Part shown: positions 53,192-62,655 of the stretch, one piece after another
Position numbering within the stretch: position 1 is the stretch's first letter
Layout: every line of letters begins with the position of its first letter
DNA from: Cellulomonas fimi
GTDB taxonomy: Bacteria; Actinomycetota; Actinomycetes; Actinomycetales; Cellulomonadaceae
Direction: 5' to 3'
Length of the DNA: 64,000 bases
NCBI RefSeq assembly: GCF_028527925.1
Contig: NZ_JAPESW010000002.1
Coordinates: 124,001 to 188,000, forward strand
Notes under the pieces: model-generated
The model's input: only the letters and a program-made list of their open reading frames with translations
Told to the model about the DNA's origin: nothing
Databases searched by the model: none
Translations under genes and position numbers: made by a program

Positions 53192-54492
53192 GCGCCTCCG
53201 AGATCATCCCGATCACCGGCCTGCCCTCCGCCGTCCCTGACGGTCACTTCGGGGCGCGTGAGCGTCTCGACCCGTACTGGGGTGGGCTCTGGAACCAGGG
53301 CCTCCGCTCGGCGTGGACGGACCACGACGGCGCACGGACGCGGGCGCGCTCCGGCCTGCGCCGACCACCGAAGTGGATGCTCGATGACGCGGCCGAGGCG
53401 CTCGACCACCTCTTGAACCCCAGGCGGGGTCAGCCGCCGCGCGGGAGCTGGCTCTCGTTCCTGGCGGCCGTCAACGAGTGGCGCAACCTCACCGTGCAGC
53501 AGCTCGCGTGCGTGACCGGCAGCCCGGCTCTCGCGAAGCCGGACGGCGCAGCCCTGCGCAGCCTCTTCGCGGCTGGCCTTATCGACTCCGGCGGCATGGT
53601 TGACCCGATCGCCCTCGGGCCGGTCGACGCGTCCGTCCGGATGGTCAAGCCGTCTCGCACCGACGCGTTCGCGAAGAAGGTCGCGCCGAACCTGACGCTC
53701 CCCGAGCTCGTGCAGGTCACCGGTGGGGTCGGTTGGAAGTCCGGCGGCACCTACGACCGGCACGATCTGCTCGTGTCCGAGCTCGCGCTGAGGGTCGCCG
53801 AGTTCTGCGAGGTCGGCACCGTGCTCGGGGAGATCCACTCGTCGGTCGGGCTGCTCACCGCATCGAGCGTGGGACCTGGTGTTCAGGACGGTCTGGGCAA
53901 GGCGGCCGACGCCTGCATCGTGCGCGCCGACGGCATGCGCATCGCCATCGAGATGACCGCGAGCACCGGGGCCAACTTCGCCAAGAAGGTGACCCGCTGG
54001 GCCAAGATCCTCGCCGAGACGCCGTGGGACCTGTCCGGCCTCATGGTCGTGTTCGTCATCGCTCCCCCGGCTGGTTCGCACAGCGCCCCGATGGCCAGCA
54101 CTCGGCAGGAGATCAGCGAGGCGATCAGGCTCTACCCGGGCTCGGCGCAGGACTGGATTCCCGAGCGCATGGGGCTGGTCGACTGGCGGACGTGGTTCCC
54201 GGCGGAGGGCACGGTGTCGCGGGGGTTCCTCGACCTGACCGTCGAGCGACCCACCGGTGATGACGGCGACCGCTGGCAGCGGGTCGGGCTCCTCGACATC
54301 TTCGACGTCCCGTTCGAGCCGTACGAGCGCCACGACGCGACCGCCGTGCTGCGCAACGCTCCGTGGCTCCTTGGCACCCCGCACTGGCTGCGCGACGGGG
54401 TCGAGCCGCACCCGGACCTCTGGCGTCTGCCGGTCGGCCGGACCGTCGAGAGTGCGGTGGCGCCGCGGCGGTACCGGCCCATCCGCCGCTAG
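53188..54492 (+). CDS. Replication-relaxation family protein
   Basis: A 434-residue protein. A winged helix (LTVQQLACVTGSPALAKPDG.. LRSLFAAGLID) at about 90-140 is followed by a nuclease-like fold: KAADACIVRADGMRIAIEMTAS then KKVTRWAKIL and LMVVFVIA. The D..E.K-type arrangement resembles the Replic_Relax (PF13814) superfamily. Such proteins are common on actinobacterial ICEs and plasmids and are thought to help replication or mobilisation. The GTG overlaps the IHF-like stop. The 270 bp after it hold a GCCCCG/CGGGGC stem near 54700 but no gene. Confidence 0.72.
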   Translation: MSASEIIPITGLPSAVPDGHFGARERLDPYWGGLWNQGLRSAWTDHDGARTRARSGLRRPPKWMLDDAAEALDHLLNPRRGQPPRGSWLSFLAAVNEWRNLTVQQLACVTGSPALAKPDGAALRSLFAAGLIDSGGMVDPIALGPVDASVRMVKPSRTDAFAKKVAPNLTLPELVQVTGGVGWKSGGTYDRHDLLVSELALRVAEFCEVGTVLGEIHSSVGLLTASSVGPGVQDGLGKAADACIVRADGMRIAIEMTASTGANFAKKVTRWAKILAETPWDLSGLMVVFVIAPPAGSHSAPMASTRQEISEAIRLYPGSAQDWIPERMGLVDWRTWFPAEGTVSRGFLDLTVERPTGDDGDRWQRVGLLDIFDVPFEPYERHDATAVLRNAPWLLGTPHWLRDGVEPHPDLWRLPVGRTVESAVAPRRYRPIRR

Positions 54493-54762
54493 GCGAAGGA
54501 CGACTTCGTCATCGAGCCACGGATCGTGCATGTGCTCGGAACACAACCCGTAGTGGTCGGAATCCGACGCAGCACAACCCTTGGTCGGCACCATCGCCGG
54601 CCTGGGACTTACGGCCTACGCGCACTCGCGCCGCACTGGTCGCCATGTCATGAGCGGCTCGCACAGTAGATTTCAGCCTCGCAGACCGCGGGGACCAAGA
54701 GAAAGCCCCGCAGCCGTTGGCGCGGCCCGGGGCGGTGGACAGGAACTCGGAGGGTCCCTGAC

Positions 54763-55221
54763 ATGCACAAGCGTACTGCACCCGCCCGACAGAACGGCGG
54801 CCTCGATCGCCACGACTTCGACGCGTGGCACGAGCGGAACCTCACGTACACCGCGGAGGACCAGGGCGCGGCAGCGCCGACCCTGTACGAACTCCACGGC
54901 GCGTACTGCCGTCACCTGCGCCGTACCTGCCGGACGCTCACGCCCCCGAGCCTGTTCCAGTTCGAGCATGCCCTCGCGGAGGCCGGAACGCCTCCGAGCG
55001 CACGCGAGACGCGTCGCTACCCGGCGGGGCACGCTCCGAAGGGTCGTACGATCCGCGACCGGTTCGTCGACGGCGTCGAGCTGGTCGACATGATCGAGGA
55101 CGAGGGCCACCGCGGCGCGACGAGCCGGAAGCACGCTCAGCAGATCCGCACTCGTGCGCTCGACATGCTCGACGCCAAGCTCGCCGCCGGTGAGTGGCGC
55201 GTCGTGAAGGCGGTGGCCTGA
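54763..55221 (+). CDS. Hypothetical protein coupled to the primase
   Basis: A 152-residue protein. Helical, with DRHDFDAWHERNLTYTAED and DMIEDEGHRGATSRKHAQQIRTRALD. The basic middle (KGRTIRDRFVDGVEL) may bind nucleic acid. CGGAGGG stands about nine bases before the ATG. It ends one base before the primase start, so it is likely a partner of that replication protein. No family recognised. Confidence 0.68.
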   Translation: MHKRTAPARQNGGLDRHDFDAWHERNLTYTAEDQGAAAPTLYELHGAYCRHLRRTCRTLTPPSLFQFEHALAEAGTPPSARETRRYPAGHAPKGRTIRDRFVDGVELVDMIEDEGHRGATSRKHAQQIRTRALDMLDAKLAAGEWRVVKAVA

Positions 55222-55222
55222 G

Positions 55223-58200
55223 ATGACCGCCAACGAGGCGCGCAAGCCGCGCATGAACGCAGACGACGCCGACGTCGTCCGGACCACCGCCGTCGAGCAC
55301 TGCCCCGAGTGCGGCGGAACAGCGGCGGAGGCTGACTGCGGAGACTTCGAGCACCCGCTGGACGTGCCTGCCGGTTACGACGAGTCCGCCGGGATTGGAC
55401 ACGGGAGGGCACGGCCCGCCCTGCACGCCGTGCAGAACAACGAGCCTGCGTCGTTGTACTTCGACGAGATCGACCCGTACTCGGCCGAGCGGAACGACGA
55501 CGAGCCGCTCACGGCGGACGAGCCCGTTCGCCAAGGGGCACCCGACGACGTCGCGACCGACCACCAGGTGGCCGCGGTCATCGAGGCTGCCGAGCGGTTC
55601 ACCGGCAGGCCCGCGCGAGAGATCGAGGCTGAGAAGAAGGCGGCGCGCGACGCGTGGGTCGCGCAGAAGCGCGCGGAGACGGCTGCCGAGCGTGAGAACT
55701 GGACGCCGCCGGTCAGCGGACTGTCTGACCAGCACCGCGCGTACCTGGAGGAGAACGCCGTACCAGTCGCCCTCGCGCTCGAAGCGGGGACGTACACGGC
55801 GACCGATCGTGAGCACCTTCCTCCGACACTGCGGTACGTCGCCGACCAGACCCGTATTTCCGGGATCGTGTACGCGCACCACACCCTCAACGGCGACGTC
55901 ATCTACCAGTACAACCCTGACAAGGAGGTCCGGGTCGACCCGGACCAGAAGTACATCCAGGAGGGCGGCGTCGGGTCGATCGTCTCAGTGCATCCGCGGA
56001 TGCTCGCGCTGATCGAGAGTGGCCGTGCGCGGAGCCTCGTGATCGTCGAAGGTACTAAGCAGTACCTCGCCGCAGTCGCGAATGCTCCGGATGACACCCT
56101 CATCGTCGGGGTCCAGGGCTGCACGAGCTGGAGCAAGGAAGGCAACCCGCTCCCAGTGCTCGACGAGTTCATCGAAATCGTCCGGGAGGCCAAGGCCGCC
56201 GACGACGAGGTCGTCGTGGAGGCCGCGGAGGCTGCCGTTGAGGCTGCTGAGGCCACGGCTGCCGAGAAGGGCACTTTCAAGGCGATCGCTGCCGCCGACA
56301 AGGCACGCCGGGCGCTGGTCGCTGCGAAGAAGGCCGCGGGTACCGGTCCGGAAGCGATCGTCTGCTTCGACGCCGACCACGCGACCAACCGCAGCGTCCA
56401 CGACGCCGCGACCAGGCTCGGCTCGCACCTGCGCACGATTGGTGCAGGGAAGGTCCGCTACGTGCGCCTGCCCGCTGGAGGCAAGATCGGGCTCGACGAG
56501 TACCTCGCCGAGCGCAAGGACCGCGCTCTCGCGATGCTCGGGCTGATCCGGGACGCCGTCGAGAGCCTCGGCAAGGCTCCGGCAGCCAAGTACAAGGTTG
56601 CTGGGCGTCAGTGGCCGACATCCAACTGGGAGGAGGGCACGATCCGGGCCCCGGGAACGGTCTCTGAGGACGGCGTCGTGACCCCCGGGTCGCTGGTGGC
56701 GGGCTTCGCTGCGCGGATCGTCGAGACCATCTGTGTCGTCGACGATCTCAACCCGGGGCGCGACCAGATCATCTTCCACACCCTCGCGGTCGCGATTGGC
56801 AAGGAAGGTGAGCCCGGTCGAGTGGAGGCGCTGATCACGCGGGTCGCCGACGCAGACATCGAGAACCCTCGCGTGTGGCTGCGCCGGATTCCCGACGGCG
56901 CTGGAACCCATGCGGGCATCCAGCCTGACCGCCGCTCCACCGACATCATCGGCACCGCAATCCGGGTCCAGGGGGCGGCACACAACCTGCGCCACCTTGC
57001 TCGGAGCGGGTGGACCAAGCACGACAACCGCCCGGTCTACTCGCACGCCGATGGCGCGTTGGGCGCTGATGGAGGGATCACGGACGTGCGCACAAACTCG
57101 TCCGGACCGGCTGGAAAGATCAGCTTCCCGAGCCTCGCCGACGACACGCCCGAGCAGGCGCTGGCGGACGCCCGCGAGTTCATCCGACTCCTGGCGATGC
57201 TTAGGGACGCTTCCTCGGCCCTCGCAGTCCTCGGAGCCGAGGCGTACTCGCTCACGGGTGCCGAACCGCACGCGGTCCTCGCCATCACCGGTCCCAGGGG
57301 AAACGGCAAGACGACCCTGACCGAGTGCCTCGGGACTCTCGTGGGAGTCGCGCTGTTCGGCACACCGATGGTGTCGTTCAACAGCACCGGCAACGCGGTC
57401 GGTGGTGCCCGCAACGGATGCCACAACGCCCCGCTCACCGTCGATGACGCGCGCAAGCGCGAGCACATCGCGCAGCAGGTGCAGCAGGCCGAGGCGCTGG
57501 AGCAGATCATCCGGACGTCGTACGACGGCCCCGGAGCTGCGCGGAGCCGGATGGTTCGCGACGAACTGAGCGCCGACGGGTTCAGCGTGGCTCCCACCGA
57601 CAAGTCCTGGCCGTACTCCATCATCACCGCCGAGGTCTTGCCTCCAGCCTCCGTCGTCGGCAGCACCGTCGACCGCATCCTGTCGTTCTGGATCACGGCA
57701 ACCGCATTGTGGATGGTCAAGGGGCAGGCCGACGAGTGGCGGGACGCCGCGAAGAGCGGACTCTTCAACCGGATCGGTGCACGGTACGTTCGCCACCTCG
57801 CACGAATGGCGGAGCGGGACCACGGCGGAGACATCGCAGGTGTGGGCGCGGAGGCACACCGTCAGCGCACCGAGTACGAGGCGGACGTGACCATGTGGGC
57901 CGCTGAGCCGAACGACGGCAGCATGCCCCTCGCCCTGACTCCGCGGCAGGCCGAAGTGACAGCGCCACCGATCGTGGGCCTGCACTGGCTCCTCAAGTCG
58001 ATCGAGGACGCAACCGGAATGCTCGCGGACGACGACCTGGTTCGGGAGCTGAAGGCCCTGCGGTTCGCTGTTGCTGACGGCTGCATGAGGGCCATCACGC
58101 GGCACGCAACGGTCGAGATGGGCGATGACGCCACGGGTCCGGAGCAGATGCTCGGCCGCGTCCGCGAGCGGATCGCTTCCGGCAAGGCTTACGTCGGGGT

Positions 58201-58477
58201 CGGCGAAGGTGTCTGTGTGGGAGGTACTACGAAGGTGGCTGGTGTCCCGTGCGTCGCACTGCTGCCCGACACGGTCGCGGAGCTCCTCCACACGGACCAC
58301 GACACCGTGATCGCGACTCTGCGAGAAGTTGCCATCCCCGACAGCGATGGGAAGCCCACCCGCGTCGTCCGAATGCCCGCTGCGGGCCGAGTCCGTGCTC
58401 TCTGCGTTCCTGAGTCCGTCTGGTGCATCGCTGCACCTGACGACGACCCAGACGTGCCGTCGACTGACGACTTCTAG
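55223..58477 (+). CDS. Element replication protein: TOPRIM-like (DUF3854) primase plus ATPase
   Basis: A 1084-residue protein. The N-terminal region has a CPECGG zinc-knuckle half. The DUF3854/TOPRIM-like domain (about 165-430) shows LVIVEGTKQYLAA (catalytic Glu), VGVQGCTSW and AIVCFDADHATN (DxD). The C-terminal ATPase has Walker A ITGPRGNGKTTLTE near residue 690, and PLTVDDARK about 50 residues on. A coiled insertion (about 330-370) is Ala/Glu-rich. Domain order matches replicative primase-helicases of mobile elements. Directly after it lie a strong terminator and the GTCACAC repeat region, a possible origin. Confidence 0.82.
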   Translation: MTANEARKPRMNADDADVVRTTAVEHCPECGGTAAEADCGDFEHPLDVPAGYDESAGIGHGRARPALHAVQNNEPASLYFDEIDPYSAERNDDEPLTADEPVRQGAPDDVATDHQVAAVIEAAERFTGRPAREIEAEKKAARDAWVAQKRAETAAERENWTPPVSGLSDQHRAYLEENAVPVALALEAGTYTATDREHLPPTLRYVADQTRISGIVYAHHTLNGDVIYQYNPDKEVRVDPDQKYIQEGGVGSIVSVHPRMLALIESGRARSLVIVEGTKQYLAAVANAPDDTLIVGVQGCTSWSKEGNPLPVLDEFIEIVREAKAADDEVVVEAAEAAVEAAEATAAEKGTFKAIAAADKARRALVAAKKAAGTGPEAIVCFDADHATNRSVHDAATRLGSHLRTIGAGKVRYVRLPAGGKIGLDEYLAERKDRALAMLGLIRDAVESLGKAPAAKYKVAGRQWPTSNWEEGTIRAPGTVSEDGVVTPGSLVAGFAARIVETICVVDDLNPGRDQIIFHTLAVAIGKEGEPGRVEALITRVADADIENPRVWLRRIPDGAGTHAGIQPDRRSTDIIGTAIRVQGAAHNLRHLARSGWTKHDNRPVYSHADGALGADGGITDVRTNSSGPAGKISFPSLADDTPEQALADAREFIRLLAMLRDASSALAVLGAEAYSLTGAEPHAVLAITGPRGNGKTTLTECLGTLVGVALFGTPMVSFNSTGNAVGGARNGCHNAPLTVDDARKREHIAQQVQQAEALEQIIRTSYDGPGAARSRMVRDELSADGFSVAPTDKSWPYSIITAEVLPPASVVGSTVDRILSFWITATALWMVKGQADEWRDAAKSGLFNRIGARYVRHLARMAERDHGGDIAGVGAEAHRQRTEYEADVTMWAAEPNDGSMPLALTPRQAEVTAPPIVGLHWLLKSIEDATGMLADDDLVRELKALRFAVADGCMRAITRHATVEMGDDATGPEQMLGRVRERIASGKAYVGVGEGVCVGGTTKVAGVPCVALLPDTVAELLHTDHDTVIATLREVAIPDSDGKPTRVVRMPAAGRVRALCVPESVWCIAAPDDDPDVPSTDDF

Positions 58478-58493
58478 TCACAAGCCGTTCCAG

Positions 58494-58532
58494 AAAGCCC
58501 CCGGCGTCCGCTGCGACGTACCGGGGGTCTTT
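58494..58532 (+). terminator. Rho-independent terminator after the primase gene
   Basis: CCCCCGG (58498-58504) pairs with CCGGGGG (58521-58527); AAAG stands before it and TCTTT follows. This is the best T-ended terminator in the window, 20 bases after the primase stop. Confidence 0.85.
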
Positions 58533-58551
58533 CGCGTCTCAGCAGCTCGAC

Positions 58552-58820
58552 GTCACACGCCGGTGTGCCACTGGTGTGACGCCATTCGCCCAGGTCAGGG
58601 GCGACTTGTCACACGTCACACCCGTCACACCGCGGATGGATGTCTCTACTCAGACACATCGACTGACCGGCTCGATCGTGCCGATAGAGGCGTAACGACC
58701 TACCCGGTCAGTTGATCTCCCGCACGAGAGATCCGCCTGAGGTGTGACAGGTGTGACGGGTGACAAGCATTCCCTGACCTGCATAAACGCTGCCACACCG
58801 ACGTCACACCGAGGGGTGAC
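58552..58820. repeat. GTCACAC repeat cluster with long inverted arms (origin or transfer-site candidate)
   Basis: The 7-mer GTCACAC or its complement GTGTGAC occurs at 58552, 58574, 58608, 58615, 58624, 58742, 58751 and 58803, with shortened copies at 58760 and 58814. The triplet at 58605-58635 and that at 58733-58767 are inverted copies of each other over about 30 bp, with one short indel, about 100 bp apart. The region lies between the primase and the following exported-protein gene and codes for nothing I can support. It fits an iteron-type origin, or a binding array for the FtsK/TraB-like translocase. Confidence 0.75.
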
Positions 58821-58962
58821 GCTCCGACTCCCACCAGCGGCCACCGATGCGCTTCCCCGGCCCCGCACCCACTCCTGCGGTGCGAGCGAGAGCGCACCTG
58901 CGCCTAGCTCGCGGGCCGTCCACCAAGCGGCTCCTACCTCTACCGCTACGGAGGTCGCAGCA

Positions 58963-59766
58963 GTGATCCGTCTCTTCTCCCGTGCCATGCAGGGCCTGGC
59001 GCTTCTCACGGCGGGCGCTCTGACTCTCGCCATCTTCGCGATGTGCGGCGGGCCAGCTCGTGCCGCCGACGGCGAGCGGACCATGCGCGTCGTCGCCAGC
59101 AACGGCGGCCCGACGGTCGACGTCTTCCGTCCTGACCGGTTCGACGTCATGTTCTTCATCGAGGAGCTGTCCGCGCCGCTGGACGTTGTCGTCCCGGCCG
59201 AGGTCCACCTGCACGGCGCGTTCTACCGACTGCCCGGCACCGCCGAGCACGGCAGCAGCCTGTTCGTGCGTGCCGACGACGTCGTCGAGGCGGGCTCACA
59301 GCCCTCCGCCGCCGAGCCGATCTGGGTCAAGGCCGCGGACGCCGTCGGCGTCACGTTCCGTGGCGACGACGGACTGCCGCGGCTCGACGCTGGCCCGGAG
59401 CCGTTCCTCGTTCTGCCGAAGCCGTTCGAGATCGTCGGCGGCTCGGCCTGGTCGGTTGCCACGAGCGACGAGCCGCTCTACGTCTACGTGGCCGACGTCG
59501 TCGTCACGACCGCTCCCGCCGCCGAGTCCACCCCGACGCCGGAGCCCGCGCCCGAGCCGACCCCCGAACCGGAGCAGACGCTGCCACCGGACGCCTCCGA
59601 CGACGAGCCGAGCCACTCCAGCTCGGCGTCGCACGAGTCCCGCGGCATCCCCGCGCCCCTCGTCTGGGCCATCGGCCTCGGAGCCGTCGGCGTCGGCACC
59701 GTCGCCGCCCACCGCGCGCTCACCGCATCCGCTACCCGGCGCCTCTCGGCCGCCTTCCCTGCTTAG
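58963..59766 (+). CDS. Exported, C-terminally anchored protein
   Basis: A 267-residue protein. Signal peptide (MQGLALLTAGALTLAIFAMCGG.. near PARAADG), an extracytoplasmic beta-rich domain of about 150 residues, a Pro/Glu/Thr stalk of repeated PEP/PTPEP units (about 190-215), and a final membrane helix (APLVWAIGLGAVGVGTVAA) with a basic end. GGAGG stands eight bases before the GTG. The layout is of a surface-displayed protein held in the membrane; it may take part in donor-recipient contact. No family recognised. Confidence 0.72.
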   Translation: MIRLFSRAMQGLALLTAGALTLAIFAMCGGPARAADGERTMRVVASNGGPTVDVFRPDRFDVMFFIEELSAPLDVVVPAEVHLHGAFYRLPGTAEHGSSLFVRADDVVEAGSQPSAAEPIWVKAADAVGVTFRGDDGLPRLDAGPEPFLVLPKPFEIVGGSAWSVATSDEPLYVYVADVVVTTAPAAESTPTPEPAPEPTPEPEQTLPPDASDDEPSHSSSASHESRGIPAPLVWAIGLGAVGVGTVAAHRALTASATRRLSAAFPA

Positions 59767-59777
59767 GAGTCCCCGCC

Positions 59778-60902
59778 ATGAACACCCGCAACCGTGCCGT
59801 CCCCTGGTGGGTCGTCGTCATCGCCGCCGTCGTGCTCGCGATCCTCAACCCGCTCTTCATCCTTGGCGCCGTCGGCCTCATCGCAGTCCTTCGCACCGAC
59901 TCCCCTAGCCGCGTCGCCCAGCGCGCGGAGACCGGCGCGTCGGTCCCGGCGTTCGGTCGAGCGTTCGCCGCCTTCGGCGGCTGGCTCCTGCTCGCCTGTG
60001 CCGTTCTCCTGCCGGTGCTCCTGGCGACCGCGAGCGGCTCGGTCGGCTTCTCGTTCGTCGGCAGCGACGGCATCGTCGGCGTCCTCCAGCCGCTCCTCGG
60101 TCCGGTGGGCACCATCACGTGCGCGTACCTCGCCGCCCGCCGGATCACCTCGGCCAAGAACGTGCCGGTCGCCGTCGGGAGTTTCGCGGCCAACGCCTGG
60201 CACCGCCTGCGCGCGCTGCCGAAGGTGTCGAGCGAGGCACAGATCCCAGCGGCAGCTCGGGCGGCGGCGACGCGCACGATCGCCGCGGTGCTCGCCGTGA
60301 GCGCGCCGGTCGTCGTGACGGTCCTCAACGGCATCGCCCCGATCAACCCGACGATCGCCGGGGTCATCGCGGGGGCTTCCGCGCTCGTCGTCGTGTGGTG
60401 GATGCGCCCCCAGTTCAAGGCCGTCGTCGCCGCCCACGTCTTCCGCGTCAACCTGCGAAGGCTCATCGTGAGCCACGGCCTGCCGCGGGCGTTCGGCTTC
60501 GACGACGCGACCGCGGCAGGCTTCGACAAGGTGCTCAACGGTCTCCACGACAACGGCGACGGCACGATCAGTCTCGCGTTCATCCCGGTGCGGATCGCCG
60601 ACGGCGGCGCCGAGGAGTGGGAGAAGCGCGTCGCGACCTACATGCGCGAGTTCGAGACGGTCACCTTCGACCCCGTCCACGGCATCGTCATGCGCCACGT
60701 CTCGGACGAGACGCGTGCGGCCCGCGCGGCGGCTGCCGCCTCCGGCGGTGTGCTCGCCGGTTCAGTGCTCGTCGACGCCGACGGCGACGGCCTGCCGGAC
60801 ATCGAGACCGTCACGCTTGACGAGGACCACGACGGCGTGCCGGACGACCAGGAGATCGAGACCGTCGCGCTGCTCGACGACGACTTCGAGGCGCTGGCCT
60901 GA
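59778..60902 (+). CDS. Polytopic membrane protein with Asp-rich calcium-like tail
   Basis: A 374-residue protein. About five membrane helices: AVPWWVVVIAAVVLAILNP, FGGWLLLACAVLLPVLLA, a short one near VGTITCAYLAA, and the pair IAAVLAVSAPVVVTVLNG / AGVIAGASALVVVWWM. A soluble domain follows. The C-terminus reads DADGDGLPD..DEDHDGVPDD, two thrombospondin type 3-like calcium loops (D-x-D-x-D-G). It sits directly upstream of the FtsK-like gene (two-base gap), so it probably forms part of the transfer complex at the membrane. Confidence 0.75.
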   Translation: MNTRNRAVPWWVVVIAAVVLAILNPLFILGAVGLIAVLRTDSPSRVAQRAETGASVPAFGRAFAAFGGWLLLACAVLLPVLLATASGSVGFSFVGSDGIVGVLQPLLGPVGTITCAYLAARRITSAKNVPVAVGSFAANAWHRLRALPKVSSEAQIPAAARAAATRTIAAVLAVSAPVVVTVLNGIAPINPTIAGVIAGASALVVVWWMRPQFKAVVAAHVFRVNLRRLIVSHGLPRAFGFDDATAAGFDKVLNGLHDNGDGTISLAFIPVRIADGGAEEWEKRVATYMREFETVTFDPVHGIVMRHVSDETRAARAAAAASGGVLAGSVLVDADGDGLPDIETVTLDEDHDGVPDDQEIETVALLDDDFEALA

Positions 60903-60904
60903 CG

Positions 60905-62644
60905 ATGACTGAGCAGTCAACCGAGCGCGTGGTCCGCGTCCCGCTGCCCGTCGGCTACGTCGACGGGTGGCAGGCGCGGGCCGACCTCGTGCGCAAGCTC
61001 GCGAAGCAGGGCCTTCCGCTGAACGTCGAGGCGATCGAGAAGCAGGCGACGGGCGACGTCGCGCGTGTCACCGACGGCACGCCCGCGCCGCGCCGACCCG
61101 GCTTCGTCAAGCAGGTCAAGGTCAACCCTGCCCTGACGGAGCGGGACGCGGAGCAGATCGAGGACGTACTGGCAGACCTCGGGCTCGACCTCGTGGGCTT
61201 CGACCCGAAGGCGCACATCGCGTACGGCGCCGAGCTGCCGAACGTCGAGCGTGACCTGCGCAACGCCCTCGCCGATGGTGAGCGGTGGCCCCGCCACCGG
61301 GTCGGTCTCTACACGACGTGGACGTACGACGCCGACGCGGACGACCCGCACCTCGCGACTGTTGTCGTCGCACGCTACCCGCGCGAACTCGACGCTGACC
61401 GTCGCGCCCGCACCTGGGACCGGCTCGTCCACTCCGGAGCCATCCCGGGCTCGCGCGGCTTCACGTGGGAGGAGATCGCCGACGGCGAGGGGCGCAGCAA
61501 GGTCGTGTTCTCGTACTCGCCCCCGCCGAAGCTTCGGCTGCCGTTCCCGGTCAGCCTGTTGGCGATGCTGCCCGATCGACTCGACCCGGAAGCCTGGCCC
61601 AACCTGCCGGTCGGGATCGACGCGGCCGACCGGGTGTTCGCGATCAACGTCAAGACGCAGCCGCACACGCTGGCGTCGGGCGACACCGGCGCGGGCAAGG
61701 GCCAGGCGATGCTGGCGCTCACGTGCCAGGGTCTCGCGCGCGGCTTCGACGTCGTCGTCGCCGATGCCGACAAGAAGGCGAACGACTGGCTCGACCTGGT
61801 CGAGTTCCTGAGCGGCTTCGCGCAGGACTACGAGACCGAGGGCGCGCTCATCGTCAAGCTCCACAAGGAGATGACTCGCCGGATCAACATCAACACCGCG
61901 AACGGCGTTGCCGCCTGGTACGCCCTGCCCCGCGGGGTGCGCGAGCGGGAAAACATCAGGCCCATCTTGGCAATCCTTGATGAATTCGTGAACTTCGTGA
62001 CCATCGGCAAGATCCCCAACTTCGCCGAGGACAGCCCGCACTACCACCTCAAGGTCGAGGCAGAGGCGTTGCAGGACTGGAAGCTGTTGGGGCTCAACCG
62101 CACTGAGTCGATCGCGATGCTCTCCCGCGCCGCGGGCATCTACCTCGTCCTGGGTGGTCAGCGCTTCGACGCCGGGATCGTCGGCGGCATCCTGCGCATG
62201 AACGTGACGAACAGGCTCCAGTGCGCGACGGCCAAGAGCCGCCCGGCACGCGAGACGCTCATCATGAACTTCGCGGGCCAGCAGGCCGACCAGGCCGCGG
62301 ACCTCATCGACCAGTACACCCGCGACGGCCGCCCCGGCCTCGCGATCGTCGGTGGCGACGGCGGCAAGGCCGTGGCGATCCGTGTGCCGTTCGACCCGAA
62401 CCCGGACGGCTCCGGCACCCCTGACACCCCCGGCTACAAGGCCGCGCTCCGGGCACTCGGGGTGCCTGACGGTCGGCCGTTCGGCCCCATCGCCGGGTCG
62501 ACTCCGTTCGAGAGCGACGAGGCGCCCGCGCGCACTTCACCTCCGCCTTGGGGTGGCGGGAAGCCTGCCAGCGGCAAGCGTCCCGCTCGCGGCAAGGCAC
62601 CGGCGCGCGACTACTTCGACGACGACGACCTGTTCGACGACTGA
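60905..62644 (+). CDS. FtsK/SpoIIIE (TraB-like) DNA translocase
   Basis: A 579-residue ATPase. Walker A is SGDTGAGKGQ near residue 258-266, ending GKG rather than GKS/T, a variant I know from some actinobacterial TraB homologues. Walker B is PILAILDEF near 352; the arginine-rich MNVTNRLQCATAKSRPARET region follows. No membrane segment is seen, so anchoring is probably through the membrane protein just upstream. In actinobacterial ICEs this type of pump moves double-stranded DNA to the recipient and can be the only transfer ATPase needed. The C-terminus is a Gly/Lys/Arg tail ending in an acidic DDDDLFDD. Confidence 0.88.
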   Translation: MTEQSTERVVRVPLPVGYVDGWQARADLVRKLAKQGLPLNVEAIEKQATGDVARVTDGTPAPRRPGFVKQVKVNPALTERDAEQIEDVLADLGLDLVGFDPKAHIAYGAELPNVERDLRNALADGERWPRHRVGLYTTWTYDADADDPHLATVVVARYPRELDADRRARTWDRLVHSGAIPGSRGFTWEEIADGEGRSKVVFSYSPPPKLRLPFPVSLLAMLPDRLDPEAWPNLPVGIDAADRVFAINVKTQPHTLASGDTGAGKGQAMLALTCQGLARGFDVVVADADKKANDWLDLVEFLSGFAQDYETEGALIVKLHKEMTRRININTANGVAAWYALPRGVRERENIRPILAILDEFVNFVTIGKIPNFAEDSPHYHLKVEAEALQDWKLLGLNRTESIAMLSRAAGIYLVLGGQRFDAGIVGGILRMNVTNRLQCATAKSRPARETLIMNFAGQQADQAADLIDQYTRDGRPGLAIVGGDGGKAVAIRVPFDPNPDGSGTPDTPGYKAALRALGVPDGRPFGPIAGSTPFESDEAPARTSPPPWGGGKPASGKRPARGKAPARDYFDDDDLFDD

Positions 62645-62655
62645 GGAGGCGCTTC

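Noticed and set aside
55985-58300. Long minus-strand frame opposite the primase gene
   Set aside because: Antisense shadow; the plus-strand protein has Walker and TOPRIM motifs.
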